NCBI RefSeq assembly: GCF_012102705.1
Contig: NZ_JAAVTA010000006.1
Location: forward strand, 62,001-126,000
Direction: 5' to 3'
From: Haematospirillum sp. H1815
GTDB taxonomy: Bacteria; Pseudomonadota; Alphaproteobacteria; Rhodospirillales; Rhodospirillaceae
Length of the DNA: 64,000 bases
The translations under genes were made by a program, and so were the position numbers. The notes beneath the pieces were generated by a model. The model was given only the letters and a program-made list of their open reading frames with translations. It was not told the origin of the DNA and ran no database searches. Positions 37,381 to 47,176 of the stretch are shown here, piece by piece. Every line of letters starts with the position of its first letter. The stretch's first letter is position 1.

Positions 37381-39291
37381 ATGGTTGCGATTACCCTGCC
37401 TGACGGCAATGTCCGTGTGTTTGATCATCCAGTCACCGGTATGGATCTTGCCCGTTCCATCAGCTCTGGTCTGGCAAAAGCCGCCTTGGCGGTGCTGGTG
37501 GATGGCGAGATGCGGGACCTGAACCGTGTGATCGAATCCGATGCAACCGTATCCATTCTGACGACCCGTGATGATGCCGCGCTGGAGCTGTTGCGTCACG
37601 ATGCCGCACACGTGATGGCCCAAGCGGTTCAGGAATTGTATCCGGGGACCCAGGTGACAATTGGTCCGTCTATCGAAAATGGCTTTTATTACGATTTTGC
37701 CCGTGACGAACCCTTCTCCACCGATGACCTGGAGGCCATCGAGGCCCGTATGCGGGAAATCGTGGACCGTAATCTGGATATTGTACGCGAGGTCTGGGAC
37801 CGGAACGAGGCAATTGCTCACTTTGAGTCCATCGGCGAGGCTTACAAAGCCGAAATCATTCGTGACCTGCCGGAGAGCGAGACGATAACAGTATATCGCC
37901 AAGGCGACTGGAAAGACTTGTGCCGTGGCCCGCATCTGCCATCTACCGGGCGGCTGGGGAAGGCTTTCCGCCTGATGAAGGTGGCCGGGGCCTATTGGCG
38001 TGGCGATTCACGCAACGCCATGCTGCAGCGTATTTATGGCACGGCCTGGGCCACCTCGCGCCAGCTGGATGACCATCTGCACATGCTGGAAGAAGCCGAG
38101 AAGCGCGACCACCGTCGGCTGGGCAAGGAGCTGGATCTGTTCCATTTCCAGTCCGAAGCGCACGGTGCCGTGTTCTGGCATCCCAAGGGGTGGTCCATTT
38201 ACCGGACCTTGCAAACCTATATGCGCAACCGCCTGGAAGCATCCGGCTATGTGGAGGTGAACACCCCCCAGCTTGTGGACAGTGTGTTGTGGGAACAATC
38301 CGGTCACTGGGGCAAATACCGAGAGCATATGTTTGTGACCGGGTCTGAAGACAAGACCTTGGCCATCAAGCCGATGAACTGTCCATGCCACATCCAGATT
38401 TTCCGGCAGGGGATCAAGTCTTATCGCGATCTGCCGCTGCGTATGGCCGAGTTTGGCAGTTGTCACCGCAATGAGCCCTCTGGGTCCCTGCACGGGTTGA
38501 TGCGGGTGCGGGCCTTTACCCAGGATGACGCCCACATTTTCTGTACAGACGAGCAGATCGAAAGCGAGACCCGCGCGTTCTGTGATCTTTTACAGTCTGT
38601 GTATGCTGACTTTGGTTTTACCGAGATCAAGGTCAAGTTTTCGGACCGTCCCGAGAATCGGGCTGGATCCGATGACGTCTGGGACCGGGCGGAAGATGCC
38701 CTGCGCCGGGCGACGGCGGCGGCTGGGCTGGAAGCGTTGCCAAACCCGGGTGAGGGGGCTTTCTATGGCCCAAAGCTGGAATTTGTCTTGAGAGATGCTA
38801 TCGGGCGTGACTGGCAGTGTGGTACCTTGCAGGTTGACTATGTTCTGCCCGAGCGTCTGGATGCCAGTTATGTTGCCGAGGATGGCAGCCGGCAGCGTCC
38901 AGTTATGCTGCACCGTGCGGTTCTCGGGTCCTTTGAACGCTTTGTCGGCATTTTGATCGAGAATTTTGCAGGGCGCTTTCCCGCATGGTTAGCACCTGTT
39001 CAGGTTGTTGTCGCAACGATCACATCCGATGGCAATGCTTGGGCTTCCGAAGTTCTGGCTGCCCTGAAAGAGCGGGGAATCAGGGCTGACTTGGACGTGC
39101 GTAACGAAAAGATCAACTTCAAGGTCCGCGAGCATTCACACGCCAAAGTTCCATGGATACTGGTTGTTGGGCGCCGAGAGGCCGAAGAGCGAACGGTTGC
39201 ACTGCGTTGTTTGGGTGGTCAGGCGCAAGAAGTACTTGCGCTGGAAGCTGCCCTGGTTAAGATTGCAGGGGAAGCGCGGATGCCGGGCTAG
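37381..39291 (+). CDS. thrS: Threonyl-tRNA synthetase
   Basis: A 636-residue class II synthetase with the full domain set: TGS (1-60), second additional domain with the editing HxxxH ([10 protein letters not shown]) and [12 protein letters not shown], catalytic core with zinc ligands in [10 protein letters not shown] and motif 2 [12 protein letters not shown], then [17 protein letters not shown], and a C-terminal anticodon-binding domain. ATG 37381. It is followed by infC 158 nt downstream, the usual thrS-infC order, but rpmI-rplT do not follow here. Confidence 0.96.
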   Translation: MVAITLPDGNVRVFDHPVTGMDLARSISSGLAKAALAVLVDGEMRDLNRVIESDATVSILTTRDDAALELLRHDAAHVMAQAVQELYPGTQVTIGPSIENGFYYDFARDEPFSTDDLEAIEARMREIVDRNLDIVREVWDRNEAIAHFESIGEAYKAEIIRDLPESETITVYRQGDWKDLCRGPHLPSTGRLGKAFRLMKVAGAYWRGDSRNAMLQRIYGTAWATSRQLDDHLHMLEEAEKRDHRRLGKELDLFHFQSEAHGAVFWHPKGWSIYRTLQTYMRNRLEASGYVEVNTPQLVDSVLWEQSGHWGKYREHMFVTGSEDKTLAIKPMNCPCHIQIFRQGIKSYRDLPLRMAEFGSCHRNEPSGSLHGLMRVRAFTQDDAHIFCTDEQIESETRAFCDLLQSVYADFGFTEIKVKFSDRPENRAGSDDVWDRAEDALRRATAAAGLEALPNPGEGAFYGPKLEFVLRDAIGRDWQCGTLQVDYVLPERLDASYVAEDGSRQRPVMLHRAVLGSFERFVGILIENFAGRFPAWLAPVQVVVATITSDGNAWASEVLAALKERGIRADLDVRNEKINFKVREHSHAKVPWILVVGRREAEERTVALRCLGGQAQEVLALEAALVKIAGEARMPG

Positions 39292-39313
39292 TTGTTCGCC
39301 CCGCCGCTTTAAT

Positions 39314-39330
39314 GAACCGGACCCCGGTTC
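39314..39330 (+). other. Hairpin between thrS and infC
   Basis: A perfect 7-bp inverted repeat GAACCGG-ACC-CCGGTTC, 22 nt after the thrS stop, in the infC leader. No T-tract follows, so it is more likely an mRNA structure or processing site than a terminator. Confidence 0.5.
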
Positions 39331-39449
39331 ACGACCGGAAAGGAGCCACCCGCGTACATCCGACTGACCATACAGGAAGGATAAGACAGGGGGCTCCACC
39401 GAATTGGTCAGGGGTCCTTGTTGTTTCTGTATGTCATGGAGAGGGTTAC

Positions 39450-39986
39450 ATAGCCAGGTCACCGATGCAGACGCCGCCGTCCAAAGATGGACCGCGCGTC
39501 AATGATATGATCACCGCCCAGATGATCCGCCTGATCGACCAAGATGGCGAGCAGGTTGGTGTGGTGCATATTCGCGAAGCCCAGGAAATGGCTGACGAAG
39601 CTGGTCTTGACCTTGTCGAGATCTCGCCGAATGCAGAGCCGCCGGTGTGCAAGATTCTCGACTATGGCAAGTTCAAGTACGAGAATCAGAAGCGCAAGGC
39701 CGAGCAGCGCAAGAAGGCCAAGATCATCGAGGTCAAAGAAATCAAGATGCGCCCCAATATCGATGATAACGACTACAACGTGAAAATGCGCGCGTTGAAG
39801 CGGTTCATCGAGGAAGGTGACAAGGTCAAGGTAACCTTGCGCTTTCGTGGGCGTGAGCTGGCACACCAGAATATCGGCATGGACGTGCTGAACCGGGTGC
39901 GTGAGGAGACTGTGGAATTTGTCAAGGTCGAGCAGTTTCCGAAGATGGAGGGGCGGCAGATGACCATGCTGCTGGCTCCCAAATAA
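39450..39986 (+). CDS. infC: Translation initiation factor IF-3
   Basis: About 178 residues, the family length. N-terminal domain [18 protein letters not shown]...[41 protein letters not shown] (split), lysine-rich linker, and C-terminal domain [16 protein letters not shown]...[13 protein letters not shown]. Start choice: an ATA codon at 39450 is preceded by GGAGAGGG at 39438-39445, ideal Shine-Dalgarno placement. The first ATG (39465) has only AGG ahead. infC genes are known for AUU/AUA/AUC starts used in autoregulation by IF-3, so ATA 39450 is my preferred start. A terminator follows at 40032. Confidence 0.92.
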   Translation: MARSPMQTPPSKDGPRVNDMITAQMIRLIDQDGEQVGVVHIREAQEMADEAGLDLVEISPNAEPPVCKILDYGKFKYENQKRKAEQRKKAKIIEVKEIKMRPNIDDNDYNVKMRALKRFIEEGDKVKVTLRFRGRELAHQNIGMDVLNRVREETVEFVKVEQFPKMEGRQMTMLLAPK

Positions 39987-40031
39987 TCCCGGGCTCTGGT
40001 TTCCTTTGCATCAGGTGACCAAGACAGCCTA

Positions 40032-40069
40032 AAAGGCGGGCCGCTCTGTAAGGTGGCTCCGCCTTTTTT
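40032..40069 (+). terminator. Rho-independent terminator of infC
   Basis: Stem AAAGGCGG / CCGCCTTT with a 19-nt loop, running into TTTTTT, 46 nt after the infC stop. rpmI and rplT are not part of this transcript. Confidence 0.88.
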
Positions 40070-40087
40070 GTTGTTATAGCGCTGTCT

Positions 40088-41011
40088 TTATGTTCCTGCC
40101 GGTTGTAGCTGCTGGGCGGTCTGCCTGTTGATCTGTTCGAACTCCAGAATAGACCGCAAACCATCTTTGTATGTGGGAAAAGCCAAGGTGATGCCCAGTT
40201 CTTCCTTGATCCGTGTATTGTCCACCCTTCGGCAGGCATTATAGAAACCAGCGCTCATCGGGCTGAGCTGTGCCTGTTCCCACGGGATCTCGGGGGGTGG
40301 TGTCATGCCCAGCAGTGTGCAGGCCCACGTCACAACGTCGGCATAAGACGCGGGCTCGTCGTCGGCAACGTTATAAATCTGCCCCGGATTTGGTCGCAGT
40401 GCAGAGGCTCTTAGGACCGTGGCAATGTCATCAACGTGTATACGGCAGAAAACGTGCCCGGGTTTTACAATCCGCTGTGCCCGCCCGCTGCGCACACTGT
40501 CCAGGGCGCTGCGTCCGGGACCATAAATGCCGGACAGGCGGAAAATATGTATCGGACCGCCATGTTCCAGCCATTGTTGTTCCGCCTCGATCCGGGCTGT
40601 GGAGGGGGTGCTGCCGGAACCGTTTCCGGAAACAGGGGTGTCTTCGGTCACAACGGCGCCCCGGTGGTCGCCATAGACGCCCGTTGATGATAGATACCCG
40701 ATCCAGCGGAGGGTCCCTGCTTCGGTTGCCTGGCGCAGCTGTTCACGGTGGCAGTCCAGTACCGGATCAACGATCTTTCCGTTGTGCTCTTTGGGGGCTG
40801 CCGAGACCAGGATGTGAGTGACGCCATCCAGTGCTTCGGCAGGCATGGGCGTTTGTCCGTCAAAGATCCATGTCTCAATCCCGGCTGCCTGCAATGCCTT
40901 GGCTTTTTCCGGGTGCCGTGTTGTGCCTCGTACGGCCCAGCCTTCTTCAAGAAGGCGGCTGGCAAGGGCAGCGGCGCAAAATCCGAAACCGGAGCAGAGA
41001 AGTGTTGGCAT
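40088..41011 (-). CDS. NAD(P)-dependent epimerase/dehydratase family protein (YeeZ-like)
   Basis: A 307-residue atypical extended SDR. A Rossmann loop GFGFCAAALA replaces the usual GxxGxxG, then SSTGVYGD (serine and tyrosine region) and SGIYGPGRSALD. The pattern matches the YeeZ/SDR_a5 group, NAD(P)-binding proteins of unknown substrate. ATG 41011 has AGGA 6 nt upstream; the upstream start at 41050 is not needed. Divergent from the TPR protein gene. Confidence 0.83.
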   Translation of the reverse strand: MPTLLCSGFGFCAAALASRLLEEGWAVRGTTRHPEKAKALQAAGIETWIFDGQTPMPAEALDGVTHILVSAAPKEHNGKIVDPVLDCHREQLRQATEAGTLRWIGYLSSTGVYGDHRGAVVTEDTPVSGNGSGSTPSTARIEAEQQWLEHGGPIHIFRLSGIYGPGRSALDSVRSGRAQRIVKPGHVFCRIHVDDIATVLRASALRPNPGQIYNVADDEPASYADVVTWACTLLGMTPPPEIPWEQAQLSPMSAGFYNACRRVDNTRIKEELGITLAFPTYKDGLRSILEFEQINRQTAQQLQPAGT

Positions 41012-41132
41012 ATGGTGTCCTGACTCTTTGTTTGGCTGCAAGAACATCATGTTCTGTCATGACAGGCAATCTCTGAGTATCGTATGCCTGTTTTCGTGTG
41101 GTGAACGTGTTTGTGAGCATGGAGTCTTGCTG

Positions 41133-41882
41133 ATGATGATCAAGGGTATTGCACCCGTTCTGGTGATGGTTGTCTGTGCGGCACTTCCTGTGGCGGGGCT
41201 GACGGCAGAATATGGTGCGTGTATGGCGCAAAGTCGGCAGGATCCTCATGCCGCCCTGCGTCTGGCCATATCCTGGGAAGAGCAGGCTGGTGGAGCATCG
41301 GCTCGCCATTGCCGTGCGTCGGCCCTGATCGAGTTGGGGCAGTTCAGTGAGGCTGCGGTCATCCTTGAGGCACTGGCCGGGGAGCATCGTGAACATCCCG
41401 CACAATATGCGCCGTTGTTACACCAGGCGGCATCGGCTTGGATTCAGGCCGGAGATCCCGGACATGCCTTGTTTCTTCTGGGACAGGTTCAGGATATTTC
41501 CCCAGAAAATGCCATAATTCTTGAAGATCGTGCAGAGCTGTCAGCGGCTGCGGGTCGCTTGTGGGAGGCTGTGGATGATCTGAATACCCTTCTGGATTAT
41601 CAGCCGGAATATGGTCCCGCGTTGCTTCTGCGCGCCTCTGTTTGGCGGCAACTGAATGCGGCGGATCTGGCCTTGGCTGATCTGGAGCGTGCGCTTGCCT
41701 TGAGCCCGGCCGATCGCGGTGCGCTGGTCGAGCGCGGTGTCCTATTATGCCAGATGGGCGATACAGAAGCGGCGCGCAAGGATTGGATGGCCGTTATTCT
41801 TGGGAGTCCGAACTCTGCAGAGGCGGAGCGCGCGCGGACGCATCTGGCTGCCATGGATATCAGACACAGTTCCGTCCCCTGA
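41133..41882 (+). CDS. TPR-repeat protein with signal peptide
   Basis: 249 residues. The first 25 are a Sec signal (MMIKGIAPVLVMVVCAALPVAGLTA). Then come about five tetratricopeptide repeats (for example AELSAAAGRLWEAVDDLNTLL and ADLALADLERALALSPADRGAL), with a single cysteine pair possible (CMAQ, HCRA). ATG 41133 has GGAG 8 nt upstream. Probably periplasmic, mediating protein contacts. It lies 150 nt before the serralysin-type gene on the same strand; whether they work together is unknown. Confidence 0.8.
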   Translation: MMIKGIAPVLVMVVCAALPVAGLTAEYGACMAQSRQDPHAALRLAISWEEQAGGASARHCRASALIELGQFSEAAVILEALAGEHREHPAQYAPLLHQAASAWIQAGDPGHALFLLGQVQDISPENAIILEDRAELSAAAGRLWEAVDDLNTLLDYQPEYGPALLLRASVWRQLNAADLALADLERALALSPADRGALVERGVLLCQMGDTEAARKDWMAVILGSPNSAEAERARTHLAAMDIRHSSVP

Positions 41883-41950
41883 CGGCGACTCCATATATGT
41901 ATAAAAAATTAAACTTCTATCTTCTGGTTGTAATATCAGGAGGAAATTGC

Positions 41951-41998
41951 ATGTTGACTTATTTTAAAGAGAGGAGCCTGATTATAATCCCTTTATGA
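41951..41998 (+). CDS. Possible 15-residue leader peptide before the RTX protease
   Basis: ATG 41951 is preceded by a perfect AGGAGG 7 nt upstream and encodes MLTYFKERSLIIIPL, ending in TGA at 41996-41998. It lies 33 nt before the protease start, which has its own AGGAGG. The strength of the ribosome site suggests it is translated. It has no regulatory codon run. It may be a translational coupler or a chance match. Confidence 0.35.
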   Translation: MLTYFKERSLIIIPL

Positions 41999-42031
41999 TT
42001 GTGCCGGCGATGGCCAAGGAGGAATCAGGTT

Positions 42032-45000
42032 ATGGGTATCGGATCTACCAGATATAACAGTGCGTTTACCGCGCCTTCCAGCGGGAGGCATGAAATTGAT
42101 TCCCTGCTTGGGGGGAGGTTCTGGTCCTCCGATGGTGTTCCGGGAAAAGCTCTGAAGCTGACGTACAGTTTTGTATCTCCAGAGTACGAGAGTGTAACCA
42201 CAGACTGGCAGGAAGGCACGGCGCTTGATCCTTCCTTCATTACAAATGGCCTGAAGTCATCGATTGCCGGGGCATTCAGGCATCTTGCAGACTTTACCAG
42301 TCTCTCGTTCACGGAACAAAAGGGAGGTGGGGAACCCGGAAGAATTCTGATCGGTGCCAGCAAGACACTGTCTGGAACCAGTCTTCTGGGGGTGGCGGCA
42401 CATGCATCCTATCCTGCGGCGGATGATTTCGCCGGATCCGTCTGGTTTGATGCCTGGTACAGTTATCCACAAATGGATGCTCCCGTCGGGAGCGAGCTGC
42501 GTTCCATTGCCATGCACGAGATTGGGCATGCCCTGGGGCTGAAGCACCCACATGATGATGACAACGCCCACGGTTTTCCCGTGACGCTCGAGTATGATTC
42601 CTCTGCCTATTCATTAATGTCGTACAAGTCCAAGATTGGCGCTGAGGGTTCCGGCGGCTTCAAGTCCACGCCGCTGACCTACATGCTCAATGACATGGCC
42701 GCGTTGCAGTACCTGTACGGGAAGAACATGACAACGCGTACCGGCGACAACCGGTATGACTTTGCCGGCAAGGCCTATGTTTATGAAACCATCTGGGATG
42801 CGGGTGGCAATGATACGGTCAGCTGGAGCGGACGGGACACGTCTGCCAACATTGATTTGACACCCGGCACACTGTCGTTCTTTGGGGGCGTTGATACCAA
42901 ATCCGATCCGGCAGCTTGGGACAAGGGCAGCGGAATTCTGGGTATTGCCTACGACACCCATATCGAGAATGCAGAGGGTGGAAACGGTCACGATATCTTG
43001 CGCGGCAACGATGGGAACAACCGTTTGCAGGGTGGACCAGGTAATGACCTCCTTGAAGGAAGAGGCGGGCGCAACACCCTGGATGGCGGCGATGGCATCG
43101 ATACGGTCAGCTACGCTTTCCTGGACCGCCCTGTCTCCATAACCTTGAACGGGGCCATCAGTTCTGTTGTCAAGGTTGATGGCCAGGACAAGGACACCCT
43201 GCGCAATATCGAGAATGTGCAAGGAGGTGCCGGCGCAGACCACCTGACGGGCGATAGCGGTGGCAACGTCCTGGAAGGTGGTGACGGGGCAGACCGTATC
43301 AACGGCGGTGCCGGCCGCGACCGTCTTTACGGGGATGGCGGAGCAGACCATCTGACAGGCGGTGCCGGTGCCGATGTGTTTGCCTGGCGCAATGTTTCTG
43401 ATTCCGGGCCGGGCATTATAGGGCGGGATACCGTCCATGACTTTAATTCTGCCGAGAACGACCGCCTGGATTTCTCGGAGCTGGATGCCAACGCCGTTCT
43501 GGAGGGACATCAGGCCCTGATATTCAGCGATCAAACCCCGCGCGCCTTTTCGTTGTGGTACAAACCCGATGCATCCGGGTTGACAGTTTTTGCCGATACG
43601 TCCGGGGACACGAAAGAGGATTTCTCCGTGCGCCTGAAGGACGTGAAATCACTGTCCGCCGAGAATCTGATTCTGGACACAGCAGGGGTTGTTTCCCTGG
43701 TGGATGCCAATGGCGTATTGGTGACCAGTGCGCTGGGTGGAGCGGTCCAGGTCTCCCTGGAAGGGGGGCAAACAGGGTATGGTGCGGTGCCTGTTCCGGT
43801 TCGGGTGAATGGTGTTGAGGTTGGCCGTGTTCAGGGAGCCAAGGATATTGTTGGCAGTTCCCATGATGATCACCTGACCGGGGATGCCCGTGATAACCGG
43901 TTTACGGGTTATGGTGGTCACGATGTACTTGATGGAAAAGAGGGGCAGGATACAGCTGTTTTCAGCGATGCGACCGGCCCTGTTTCTGTCACGCTGGATC
44001 GCGCGCGCCCTGTGACCGTAACTATCAATGGGGTTGCCGCTGCGACCATCAGCAATATCGAGAATGTTATGGGGGGGTTTGCTGCAGATACTCTTGTTGG
44101 CGACAGCGCGGACAATGTTCTTAGCGGTGCAATGGGGAATGATACGCTTTCTGGTGCCGGGGGGAATGACCGCCTGCACGGTGACATGGGAGCCGACCGT
44201 CTTACGGGTGGTCTTGGGGCAGACGTATTTTTGTATCGCAGTGCCTATGAATCGGGTCCTCGACCTCAAGGCCGCGATACCATAACGGACTTCAGCAGTG
44301 TCCATGGCGATCGCATTGATCTTTCCGGATTGGTCGTCTTTGACGCATCGGGTGCGTATCGTCCGCTGACGTTCGGTGGTACAGAAGCCGGGGCAGGTGG
44401 TGTCTGGTACGTGAAAGATAGCTTGGGCGTTGTAGTCTATGCGGATGTCAGTGGTGATGCGGCAGCTGATTTCTCGGTACGCCTTGATAATGTCCATTCC
44501 CTGTTGGCAAAAGACTTTATCCTTGATTCTGTTGTCCCGCTTGGTGAAGGCATAGAAGATGCAGTCTACAGTATGAGTTTTGCCACTGACCCGGTGAACC
44601 TGACACTTGGCACAGGCAACCCGTCTCCCGTTCTGGTTGGAGGTGTTCGTGTTTCCGAGATCACGGGCTATAATGGGTTGGCTGGTGGATATGCTGACGA
44701 TTATCTGACGGGCAACGATGCTGACAACAAGTTCCGTTCCAGCGGTGGTCGGGATGTCATTGACGGTCGTGGTGGTCGTGACAGCATGGACTATAGCACA
44801 GAGCAGGGGCCTGTTGTTGTCACCTTGGCTGATGGTGCTGAAGACGCCGTGGTTCGTGTTAATGGCCTTGAAAAAGATACGCTGAGGCACATCGAAGCCG
44901 TTGCCGGTGGTACTGGTCATGACTGGATAACAGGGAATGCCAGTGACAATGTCCTGCTGGGCAATGAGGGTGATGATGTCCTGAGCGGTGGTGCGGGCCA

Positions 45001-47020
45001 TGATGCCCTGTATGGTGACAAGGGCAATGATGTTCTGGATGGCGGGGCCGGGAATGACTTTCTGGGGGGAGGGGAAGGAACAGACTCTGTTAATTATGCT
45101 GGTTATACGCTCCCCCTTGAGATTGTCTTGCGCGGTGATTCATGGGGGTACGCATCAATCGGTAAGGTCGAAAAAGATTATCTGCACTCTATTGAAGTCG
45201 TAACGGCTGGCAGTGGTGATGACACGTTGGCTGTCGAGTTGCAGTACGCCACACTGTCTGGCGGTCCCGGTGCGGATACGTTTGTTTACAGTGGACGCTT
45301 TGGTTCCAATGATCCTTCTGTGATTTCTGGTACCCCAAGTGCCGAGCAGATTATACAGGATTTCAAGGCAGCTGAAGGTGACCGGATTGATCTGGCCCAT
45401 CTGGACAAGGGGCTGTTTGTTTATGACTTCAGCGCGAAAGGGCCTGCGAAGAATGCCGTCTGGTCAAAGCAGGATGGCAAGGATCAGGTGCTGCGTGTTG
45501 ATACAACGGGCGATGCTGTTTCTGACTTTACGATCAGGCTGAAGAATTGTTCAGCGGTGTCCGCTTCGGACTTTGTGCTTTCGCAACGACCTGACATGGG
45601 GCCAGATGCCGTCCTTGATACCGTCAGGAACAGTGGTGAGTATGCCTACTTTGACCTTTTCAATTCCGAGGTTCATTTTGGTGGGCAGAAGTATCCCTTT
45701 ACGCCGTCCAGTACTCTTACCGGCGGTACGTGGCAGAACTACTTCCTGGCTCCACTGCCCTCTGCAACGGCATTGAATATTGATGGAGGAGACGGGACAG
45801 ACACCGTCAGCCTTGCCTTGGCATCGGGTCCTGTTTCTCTGCCCCTGAATGGATCAAACTGGTCCAGGGTATCTTATGCCGGTGTGTCTGCCGCCACTCA
45901 GATCCGCAACATAGAAAATGTCGTTGCCGGTCATTACGGGGATACCCTGACCGGTGATCGCAACAACAATACGTTCACTCCCGGCTTTGGTGCGGACACC
46001 ATTGACGGGGGACTTGGTTCAGACACCGTGGACTATCGCTCCAGCCCAGGCCCGATCATAGTGACCTTGGCCGGAAGTCAATGGGCCACGGTGTCTGTGG
46101 GGGGTGGTCAGCCATCAGATCGGATCCGTAACATTGAGAATATCAGTGGCAGTGGATCGGCCGATGTCATGGTCGGTGATGCCTTGGATAATACCTTTGT
46201 CGGCTATGGAGGAAAAGATGAGATCGACGGTGGTGCCGGGCAGGATACTGTTGATTACAGCTACAGCACCAAAGGTGTGGAGGTAACCTTGGCTGGGTCG
46301 GCTTGGGCCAATGTGTCTGTTGGTGGTCAAGTTGAAGACCGTATTCGTAATATCGAGAATGTGACCGGTTCAAGCATGAATGACCGCATTTTCGGTGATG
46401 AGGGTAACAATGTCCTGCGTGGAGGGGCCGGGAACGATTGGTTCAAGGCAGGCCTTGGCCATGATACCCTGGACGGAGGTCTTGGCGTTGACATTGCCGA
46501 TTATACGGATCGCTCGGAATCCATTGTTGTTACCTTGGACGGGGTGAACCCGGCCCGCGTGTTCCTCAATGGAGTGGCGCAGGATACCCTGATCAATATC
46601 GAGTGCATGTGGGGTGGGTCCGGCAACGATCGCCTGGTTGGTGATTACAACGACAATAGCCTGTATGGGGGGAGAGGCGCTGACATTCTGGGCGGTGGAG
46701 GCGGCGCTGACACCTTCTTATACTTCCTGATTTCTGATTCGGGTGTTGATGAAGCCTCGCGCGATACCATCATGGATTTCAGCAGCAAGGATGGAGACCA
46801 TATCAAGCTGGCTTCTGTTGATGCCAACAAAGCTCTTCCCGGTGATCAGCATTTTGTCTTCCATGGCCAGAATGCCGGGGCCAACGGTGTATGGTATCAG
46901 CCGGATGGGAGTGGCAATACGCTGCTGTTTGCTGATGACAATGGTGATGCCCAAGCAGACTTCTCCATTTTTCTGCTGGGTGTCAGCAGCCTGTCGCAGG
47001 CAGACCTGATTCTGAGCTGA
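42032..47020 (+). CDS. Giant serralysin-type (M10) zinc metalloprotease with RTX repeats
   Basis: 1662 residues. The catalytic domain (about 1-250) contains the metzincin zinc motif H162-E163-x2-H166-x5-H172 (HEIGHALGLKHP) and the Met-turn S-L-M196-S-Y198. The rest is RTX: four modules with ADVFxYR...RDTIxDF...DRIDL and a WY motif, interleaved with about nine copies of a DTVDYS..PVxVTL...DTLRNIENVxGG element. Family serralysins are usually about 480 residues, so this is over three times longer. No Sec signal; it ends SQADLILS, a type I secretion-type tail. ATG 42032 has AGGAGG 9 nt upstream. Secreted, calcium- and zinc-dependent protease is the inference. No protease inhibitor gene is adjacent. 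Confidence 0.9.
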   Translation: MGIGSTRYNSAFTAPSSGRHEIDSLLGGRFWSSDGVPGKALKLTYSFVSPEYESVTTDWQEGTALDPSFITNGLKSSIAGAFRHLADFTSLSFTEQKGGGEPGRILIGASKTLSGTSLLGVAAHASYPAADDFAGSVWFDAWYSYPQMDAPVGSELRSIAMHEIGHALGLKHPHDDDNAHGFPVTLEYDSSAYSLMSYKSKIGAEGSGGFKSTPLTYMLNDMAALQYLYGKNMTTRTGDNRYDFAGKAYVYETIWDAGGNDTVSWSGRDTSANIDLTPGTLSFFGGVDTKSDPAAWDKGSGILGIAYDTHIENAEGGNGHDILRGNDGNNRLQGGPGNDLLEGRGGRNTLDGGDGIDTVSYAFLDRPVSITLNGAISSVVKVDGQDKDTLRNIENVQGGAGADHLTGDSGGNVLEGGDGADRINGGAGRDRLYGDGGADHLTGGAGADVFAWRNVSDSGPGIIGRDTVHDFNSAENDRLDFSELDANAVLEGHQALIFSDQTPRAFSLWYKPDASGLTVFADTSGDTKEDFSVRLKDVKSLSAENLILDTAGVVSLVDANGVLVTSALGGAVQVSLEGGQTGYGAVPVPVRVNGVEVGRVQGAKDIVGSSHDDHLTGDARDNRFTGYGGHDVLDGKEGQDTAVFSDATGPVSVTLDRARPVTVTINGVAAATISNIENVMGGFAADTLVGDSADNVLSGAMGNDTLSGAGGNDRLHGDMGADRLTGGLGADVFLYRSAYESGPRPQGRDTITDFSSVHGDRIDLSGLVVFDASGAYRPLTFGGTEAGAGGVWYVKDSLGVVVYADVSGDAAADFSVRLDNVHSLLAKDFILDSVVPLGEGIEDAVYSMSFATDPVNLTLGTGNPSPVLVGGVRVSEITGYNGLAGGYADDYLTGNDADNKFRSSGGRDVIDGRGGRDSMDYSTEQGPVVVTLADGAEDAVVRVNGLEKDTLRHIEAVAGGTGHDWITGNASDNVLLGNEGDDVLSGGAGHDALYGDKGNDVLDGGAGNDFLGGGEGTDSVNYAGYTLPLEIVLRGDSWGYASIGKVEKDYLHSIEVVTAGSGDDTLAVELQYATLSGGPGADTFVYSGRFGSNDPSVISGTPSAEQIIQDFKAAEGDRIDLAHLDKGLFVYDFSAKGPAKNAVWSKQDGKDQVLRVDTTGDAVSDFTIRLKNCSAVSASDFVLSQRPDMGPDAVLDTVRNSGEYAYFDLFNSEVHFGGQKYPFTPSSTLTGGTWQNYFLAPLPSATALNIDGGDGTDTVSLALASGPVSLPLNGSNWSRVSYAGVSAATQIRNIENVVAGHYGDTLTGDRNNNTFTPGFGADTIDGGLGSDTVDYRSSPGPIIVTLAGSQWATVSVGGGQPSDRIRNIENISGSGSADVMVGDALDNTFVGYGGKDEIDGGAGQDTVDYSYSTKGVEVTLAGSAWANVSVGGQVEDRIRNIENVTGSSMNDRIFGDEGNNVLRGGAGNDWFKAGLGHDTLDGGLGVDIADYTDRSESIVVTLDGVNPARVFLNGVAQDTLINIECMWGGSGNDRLVGDYNDNSLYGGRGADILGGGGGADTFLYFLISDSGVDEASRDTIMDFSSKDGDHIKLASVDANKALPGDQHFVFHGQNAGANGVWYQPDGSGNTLLFADDNGDAQADFSIFLLGVSSLSQADLILS

Positions 47021-47045
47021 TCCTGTTTTTGTTTCCTTATTTGGT

Positions 47046-47074
47046 CATCCCCCCGTTATTCGAATGGGGGGATG
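47046..47074 (+). terminator. Perfect 9-bp hairpin after the protease gene
   Basis: CATCCCCCC / GGGGGGATG with an 11-nt loop, 25 nt after the stop codon. No T-tract, so it is a weak terminator or an mRNA-stabilising hairpin. Confidence 0.55.
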
Positions 47075-47176
47075 TGTCTGTTCCGGGACTTGGGAGTCAT
47101 GGAATCAAGAGTAGACCAAGGGGTGTCTTTATGATTGTTCTATAACCATCAGAATAACTATTGGGGGTATTGTGTG

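Noticed and set aside
43649-45001. 450-codon minus-strand open frame inside the protease gene
   Set aside because: It is a mirror of the Gly/Asp-rich repeat codons of the plus-strand gene, which lack stops in that frame; it has no family features or ribosome site. The same holds for long antisense frames inside the other RTX genes.
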